DNA from: Desulfobacterales bacterium CG23_combo_of_CG06-09_8_20_14_all_52_9
GTDB taxonomy: Bacteria > Desulfobacterota > Desulfobacteria > Desulfobacterales > UBA2156
Direction of reading: 5' to 3'
Assembly (NCBI GenBank): GCA_002771315.1
Contig: PCSF01000300.1
Coordinates: 3,257 to 29,663, forward strand
DNA length: 26,407 bases
The notes under the pieces are model-generated. The model ran no database searches. It worked only from the letters and a program-made list of their open reading frames with translations, and was not told the origin of the DNA. Position 1 is the stretch's first letter. Each line of letters begins with the position of its first letter. This document shows positions 22,700-26,407 of this stretch, in pieces. Both the position numbers and the translations under genes were made by a program.

Positions 22700-23191
22700 A
22701 TGACGATAAATCAGAATCTTATCGCTCCTTGTGGTCTTTATTGCGGAGTCTGCGCCATCTATATCGCACACCGTGATAATAATCATAAACTCAAAGAGCG
22801 GTTAGTGAATCTTTACAAGGGAGAGGTTCCCGGCAAGGGTCATCTTCCGAACAGTGAAAACCTTGCGATAGAAAATATTCAATGCCGAGGCTGCTTATCC
22901 GATGAACTCTTTATGCATTGCCGACAGTGTGAGATCAGGGCCTGCACAAGAGAAAAAGGGTACGCCGGATGTCATCAATGCAATGAATTTCCTTGTCAGT
23001 ATATTGATAATTTCCCCATGACTATTGGGAAAAAGGTTATTTTGCGGGCTATTCCGTATTGGCGAGAGGTTGGTACTGAAAAATGGGTTCAAGATGAGGA
23101 GGCCCGCTATATTTGTCCTGAATGCGGCAATAAAGTTTTCCGGGGCGCTGTAAAATGTAACCGGTGTAAAGCAAAATTAGATCTGGATTAG
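22700..23191 (+). CDS. DUF3795 domain-containing cysteine-rich protein
   Basis: The 163-residue soluble protein starts MTINQNLIAPCGLYCGVCA and has the DUF3795 pattern of paired cysteines: CGLYCGVC, IQCRGC, FMHCRQCEIRACTREKG, YAGCHQCNEFPC. A C-terminal zinc-ribbon follows, CPECGNKVFRGAVKCNRCKAKL, which most DUF3795 proteins lack. It probably binds metal (zinc or Fe-S) at two sites. Function is unknown; the family is common in anaerobes. A weak ribosome-binding site (GGA) precedes the ATG. It lies between palindromic elements A and B, so it may be part of an accessory insertion. Base composition is more AT-rich than the housekeeping genes. Confidence 0.88.
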   Translation: MTINQNLIAPCGLYCGVCAIYIAHRDNNHKLKERLVNLYKGEVPGKGHLPNSENLAIENIQCRGCLSDELFMHCRQCEIRACTREKGYAGCHQCNEFPCQYIDNFPMTIGKKVILRAIPYWREVGTEKWVQDEEARYICPECGNKVFRGAVKCNRCKAKLDLD

Positions 23192-23222
23192 CTTTTTAGA
23201 CTGTCTCTTCTCACGTTGATGA

Positions 23223-23357
23223 TGCGGGTCGTTGGACAATAGTTTGTTTCATTATCGCCCCGGTAAGCTCCACCTTAAAGACGACACTCTTGAAAAAGCA
23301 TATCACCGGGCAGATGACTCAGTAGAAAATTATGAATTATCAGCCGTTACATATTGA
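23223..23357 (+). pseudogene. Open-frame remnant truncated by palindromic element B
   Basis: A frame without a start codon opens after a TGA at 23220-23222 and reads ...LFHYRPGKLHLKDDTLEKAY, then HRADDSVENYELSAVTY, ending at TGA 23355-23357. The stop lies in the TTGATG end of element B, as if the element's insertion had cut an original gene. The coding-like composition and length of about 44 codons suggest a gene fragment. I do not recognise the family. A chance open frame cannot be excluded. Confidence 0.35.
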
Positions 23358-23547
23358 TGCCTTCGTAAAAAGCTTTTGCAAGCGAGATTTGAGCATTTTC
23401 GGGAAAAGAGACGCGAACGGCTGAGCGTTAATAATTCCAAGCTGTTTGAGGCGCTTGCGCCGAGTTCTTGGAATTTAGAGAAGCCGTGAGCATCTCCCGA
23501 AAATGATCACGAAGCGAGCAAAAATAGCTTTTTTACGATTTCATCAA
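23354..23547. repeat. Palindromic element B (about 194 bp)
   Basis: The element is one long imperfect palindrome. The ends TTGATGCCTTCGTAAAAAGC (23354 on) and GCTTTTTTACGATTTCATCAA (at the other end) are inverted copies. Moving inward, CATTTTCGGGA and its complement TCCCGAAAATG match, as do CGGCT/AGCCG and the central AATTCCAAG/CTTGGAATT. The centre is GGCGCTTGCGCC. It should fold into a long cruciform or RNA hairpin and carries no gene. The termini equal those of elements A and C. Confidence 0.75.
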
Positions 23548-23549
23548 TA

Positions 23550-23591
23550 TTGATGGCTTCGTAAAAATCAGCTTTTTTACGATTTCATCAA
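23550..23591. repeat. Palindromic element C (42-bp solo terminus hairpin)
   Basis: TTGATGGCTTCGTAAAAA and its inverted partner TTTTTTACGATTTCATCAA flank a spacer of only a few bases. It is a minimal copy of the ends of elements A and B without an interior, adjacent to element B (two-base gap). It may arise from internal deletion. It lies 27 bases before the multi-PAS sensor gene and could act as transcription or RNA structure there. Confidence 0.7.
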
Positions 23592-23618
23592 CATTGTGAG
23601 AGTCGAAGGAACGATAGG

Positions 23619-26407
23619 ATGAAGATACTCATCGTGGACGACAGAGAGGATGCCCGCTATCTTCTTGAGACCCTGCTCAAGGCAAACGGGCACATCGTCG
23701 AGGCTGCCGGAAACGGCGTCGAGGCCCTTGAACGACTCAAATCCGGGGGGGTTGATCTGATCGTCAGCGATATCCTCATGCCGGTCATGGACGGCTTTAA
23801 GTTATGCCGAAAAGTCAAGACAGACGAGGCGTTGCGGCATATTCCGTTCATCGTTTACACCGCCACCTACACCGGTCCGAAAGATGAGGAGTTCGCCGTC
23901 AAGCTCGGCGCGGACCGCTTCATCATCAAGCCATGCGAGCCGGATGCATTCATTGCGGCTGTTCGGGACGTGATGGAGCGCGCCAAGCACCGCGATATTG
24001 CCTCAACGTCGGCGCCGTTTCAGGAAGAGGAAATCCTCAAGCTTTACAACGAACGCCTGGTGAGAAAGCTTGAACAAAAGATGTTGCAACTGGAAAAAGA
24101 ACTTCAGGTTCGCGGGAAGGTCGAGGAAGCGTTAAGAAAAAGCCAAAAACTTCTGAATGAGACTCAACAAATAAGAAAAATGGGCGGATGGGAATATGAT
24201 CCGGTTGCACATCGTGTCACCTGGACGGATGAGGTATACCGAATTCATGGCGTATCGAAAGACTACGATCCCAGCAGTCCGGAACAAGACATACAATTCT
24301 ATGCTCCTGAAGATCAAGGGAAAATCACCGAAGCTTTCCAAAAAGCCAAAGAAAAAGGTGAACCTTATGATCTCGAATTACAGTTGATCAATGCAGAGGG
24401 GGTAAAAATATGGGTACGGACCATCGGACAGGTTGAGAGCGAAGGTGGACGGATAACTCGCGTGTTCGGAAATATCATCGACATTACCGAGCGCAAACGG
24501 GTGGAGGATAAGTTGCGAGATTCTCATTCGCTGCTGGCTGCGGCGCTTGAATCCACAACCGACGGTATTTTGGTTGTGGATCGTGCCGGCAAGGTAAGCG
24601 GTTTCAACCGTAAGTTTTTGGAAATGTGGCGGATTCCCGAGTCCATGACCACGACGAGGGATGACGAAAAGTTGCTCCGGTTTGTCCTTGACCAGCTCCT
24701 AGATCCCGATGCGTTTCTTAAAAAGGTCCGCGATCTTTACCGGAAACCTGACATAAGTTCCATGGACGAGCTGGCTTTCAAGGACGGACGCCTATTCGAA
24801 CGTTACTCCCAGCCTCAGCGCATAGGCGAAACCATCGTGGGCCGGGTCTGGAGTTTTCGCGATATCACCGAGAAAAAGCAGATTGAGGAAAAGTTGGTTC
24901 GAACGGCGCGGGAATGGCAAACCACCTTCGATGCCACCAATGATGCCGTCTGGATCCTTGACAAAGACCAGCGGGTGGTGCGTTCCAACAAGACGGCGGA
25001 ACAGTATTTCCCATGCACGATGGATCAGATGATCGGAAAACACTGCTGGGAAATCGTTCATGCCACCGAACAACCGATTCCCGAGTGTCCCTGCCTTCGA
25101 GTACGAAAGAGTTTGCACCGGGAAAAAATGGAACTGCAGATCGGTGACGTATGGTTTGAAATCATCGTCGATCCTATTCTGGATAAAGCAGGACAATTTA
25201 ATGGCGCCGTTCATATTATCAGGGACATCACCGACTATAAGCAGGCGGAAAAAATTTTTCAGAGGGAAAAGATCTTTTCCGATTCGATCCTCAACAGCCT
25301 GCCGACCATTTTTTATCTTTTCAATGAGAAAGGCAGGTTTTTACGCTGGAACAAAAATTTCGAGAAGGTCAGCGGCTATTCAGGAGAGGAACTCGCCGAC
25401 ATGCATCCTCTGGACTTTTTCGAGGGCGCGGAAAAGGATCTGATCCGGCAGAGCATCATGAGAGTCTTCGTCGAGGGGGAATCGGATGCCGAGGCGGATT
25501 TCATTTCTAAAAACGGCATGCGTACGCCCTTCTCTTTTACTGGTTCGCGAATCCAGATGAACGGAACAATCTGTCTTATTGGCATGGGTGTGGATATCAC
25601 CGAGCGCAAGCGGGCGGAGGATAAAATCAAAGAAAGCGAGGAGACCTATCGCAACCTCTTTCAAAACGCACAAGTCGGTTTATTCAGAACCAGAATTTCA
25701 GACGGCAAAATCCTTGAGAGTAATGATCAGCTTGCGAAAATGTTCGGATTTGACAGCAGAGAAGAATTCGTCGCCGAATACAAAACTTCCGGCAATTATG
25801 TCGATGCGGGAACCCGGGAAAAAATGGTAGACGAGATCAAGAATATTGGGTCTATCCAAAATTTTGAAGCGCGCTTTTATAGAAAAGACCATTCTATTTT
25901 CTGGGCAAAATATTCAGGTAAAATCTTTGAAGACAAAGGATGGATAGAGGGTGTTGCAGAAGACATTACCGAGCGAAAACAGGCCGAGACAACCCTTCGT
26001 GAACTCAAGGAACTTCATGAAAGCATCATACAGAACATGAACGGCGGCATCATACGCACCGACATCGACGGCACCGTGACCTTCATCAACCCGAATCTGG
26101 CGGACATGTTGGGCTCAAAGCCCGAGGAACTGGTCGGCCGGTCCTGGTACGACTTTGTGCCCTCCGGTCAGCAGGCCATAGCCCGGGCGGCCGATGCGCG
26201 ACGAGCCTCCGGACAGTCGGACCGCTACGAGATCGACCTCCAGCACAAGGATGGAACCTGGCTGTCGGTCCTGATCGCCGGGACCCCGCACTTCGATCTG
26301 CGCACCGGCGCGGTTACGGGCACCCTTGCGGTATTGACGGATATCACCAAGCGCAAGCGGGCGGAGGATGCCCTGCGTGAATCGGAGCAAAAATTCCGGG
26401 AGCTTTT
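23619..26407 (+). CDS. Response-regulator receiver plus multi-PAS sensor protein (partial)
   Basis: The first 929 residues are visible; the gene runs off the right edge. Residues 1-120 are a CheY-like receiver with the full active site: Asp7-Asp8, phospho-acceptor Asp51 (VSDILMP), Thr81 and Lys104 (IIKPCEP). A coiled-coil follows at about 130-172. Then come at least six PAS domains, each closed by the linker motif DITxxK or DITERKR at about residues 287, 411, 530, 655, 778 and 903; a seventh begins at the edge (ESEQKFRE). PAS3 contains an unusual cysteine cluster (GKHCWEIVH, then PECPCLR). A histidine kinase or other output domain must follow. The ATG has GAAGGA eight bases upstream. It would be a soluble sensor, since no transmembrane helix is seen. 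Confidence 0.9.
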   Translation, partial: MKILIVDDREDARYLLETLLKANGHIVEAAGNGVEALERLKSGGVDLIVSDILMPVMDGFKLCRKVKTDEALRHIPFIVYTATYTGPKDEEFAVKLGADRFIIKPCEPDAFIAAVRDVMERAKHRDIASTSAPFQEEEILKLYNERLVRKLEQKMLQLEKELQVRGKVEEALRKSQKLLNETQQIRKMGGWEYDPVAHRVTWTDEVYRIHGVSKDYDPSSPEQDIQFYAPEDQGKITEAFQKAKEKGEPYDLELQLINAEGVKIWVRTIGQVESEGGRITRVFGNIIDITERKRVEDKLRDSHSLLAAALESTTDGILVVDRAGKVSGFNRKFLEMWRIPESMTTTRDDEKLLRFVLDQLLDPDAFLKKVRDLYRKPDISSMDELAFKDGRLFERYSQPQRIGETIVGRVWSFRDITEKKQIEEKLVRTAREWQTTFDATNDAVWILDKDQRVVRSNKTAEQYFPCTMDQMIGKHCWEIVHATEQPIPECPCLRVRKSLHREKMELQIGDVWFEIIVDPILDKAGQFNGAVHIIRDITDYKQAEKIFQREKIFSDSILNSLPTIFYLFNEKGRFLRWNKNFEKVSGYSGEELADMHPLDFFEGAEKDLIRQSIMRVFVEGESDAEADFISKNGMRTPFSFTGSRIQMNGTICLIGMGVDITERKRAEDKIKESEETYRNLFQNAQVGLFRTRISDGKILESNDQLAKMFGFDSREEFVAEYKTSGNYVDAGTREKMVDEIKNIGSIQNFEARFYRKDHSIFWAKYSGKIFEDKGWIEGVAEDITERKQAETTLRELKELHESIIQNMNGGIIRTDIDGTVTFINPNLADMLGSKPEELVGRSWYDFVPSGQQAIARAADARRASGQSDRYEIDLQHKDGTWLSVLIAGTPHFDLRTGAVTGTLAVLTDITKRKRAEDALRESEQKFREL

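Overview
The window looks like a chromosomal segment of an anaerobic deltaproteobacterium (Desulfobacterota; a sulfate reducer or syntroph-like relative). This is inferred from the moderately high G+C, the order argS - SPOR protein - gatC - gatA - small ORF - mutL, an endonuclease-type MutL, two TRAP transport systems, a DUF3795 protein, a radical SAM-TPR protein and a very large multi-PAS sensor. No rRNA, tRNA or CRISPR array is visible, so species-level placement is not possible.

Region 1 (1-7636, all minus strand) is a run of closely spaced genes. In transcription order they are a transglutaminase-like protein, a SIMPL-domain membrane protein, a thiamine-diphosphate enzyme, an Asp/Glu-racemase-fold enzyme, a TAXI-type TRAP receptor, a fused TRAP permease and a DAO-family FAD oxidoreductase cut by the window edge. 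The last five look like an uptake-and-catabolism cassette for an organic acid or amino-acid-like substrate that cannot be named from sequence. A gene remnant, the C-terminus of a long-chain acyl-CoA synthetase, lies at 7643-7897 on the plus strand.

Region 2 (7978-14181, plus strand) is housekeeping: argS, a SPOR-domain membrane protein that appears to carry a one-base frameshift in a C tract, gatC, gatA, a 58-residue small ORF and mutL. No gatB lies in the window.

Region 3 (14233-21491) has a minus-strand XRE-cupin regulator facing ilvD-dctP-dctQ-dctM. The divergent promoters appear to share a TTGACATCAA core between them, and a 7-bp inverted repeat lies just downstream on the ilvD side. This suggests that the regulator controls itself and the dehydratase/transporter operon. 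A stand-alone radical SAM-TPR protein follows. In both TRAP operons a strong hairpin sits between the binding-protein gene and the permease genes.

Region 4 (about 21590-23618) is accessory and more AT-rich in its genes: a Phd/YefM-ParE toxin-antitoxin pair with a palindromic operator, a block of unexplained G+C-rich DNA, a DUF3795 protein, a truncated reading frame, and three palindromic elements with shared termini (TTGATGnnnTCGTAAAAA).

Region 5 (23619 to the end) is the N-terminal 929 residues of a sensor with a receiver domain followed by at least six PAS domains. Its output domain lies beyond the window.
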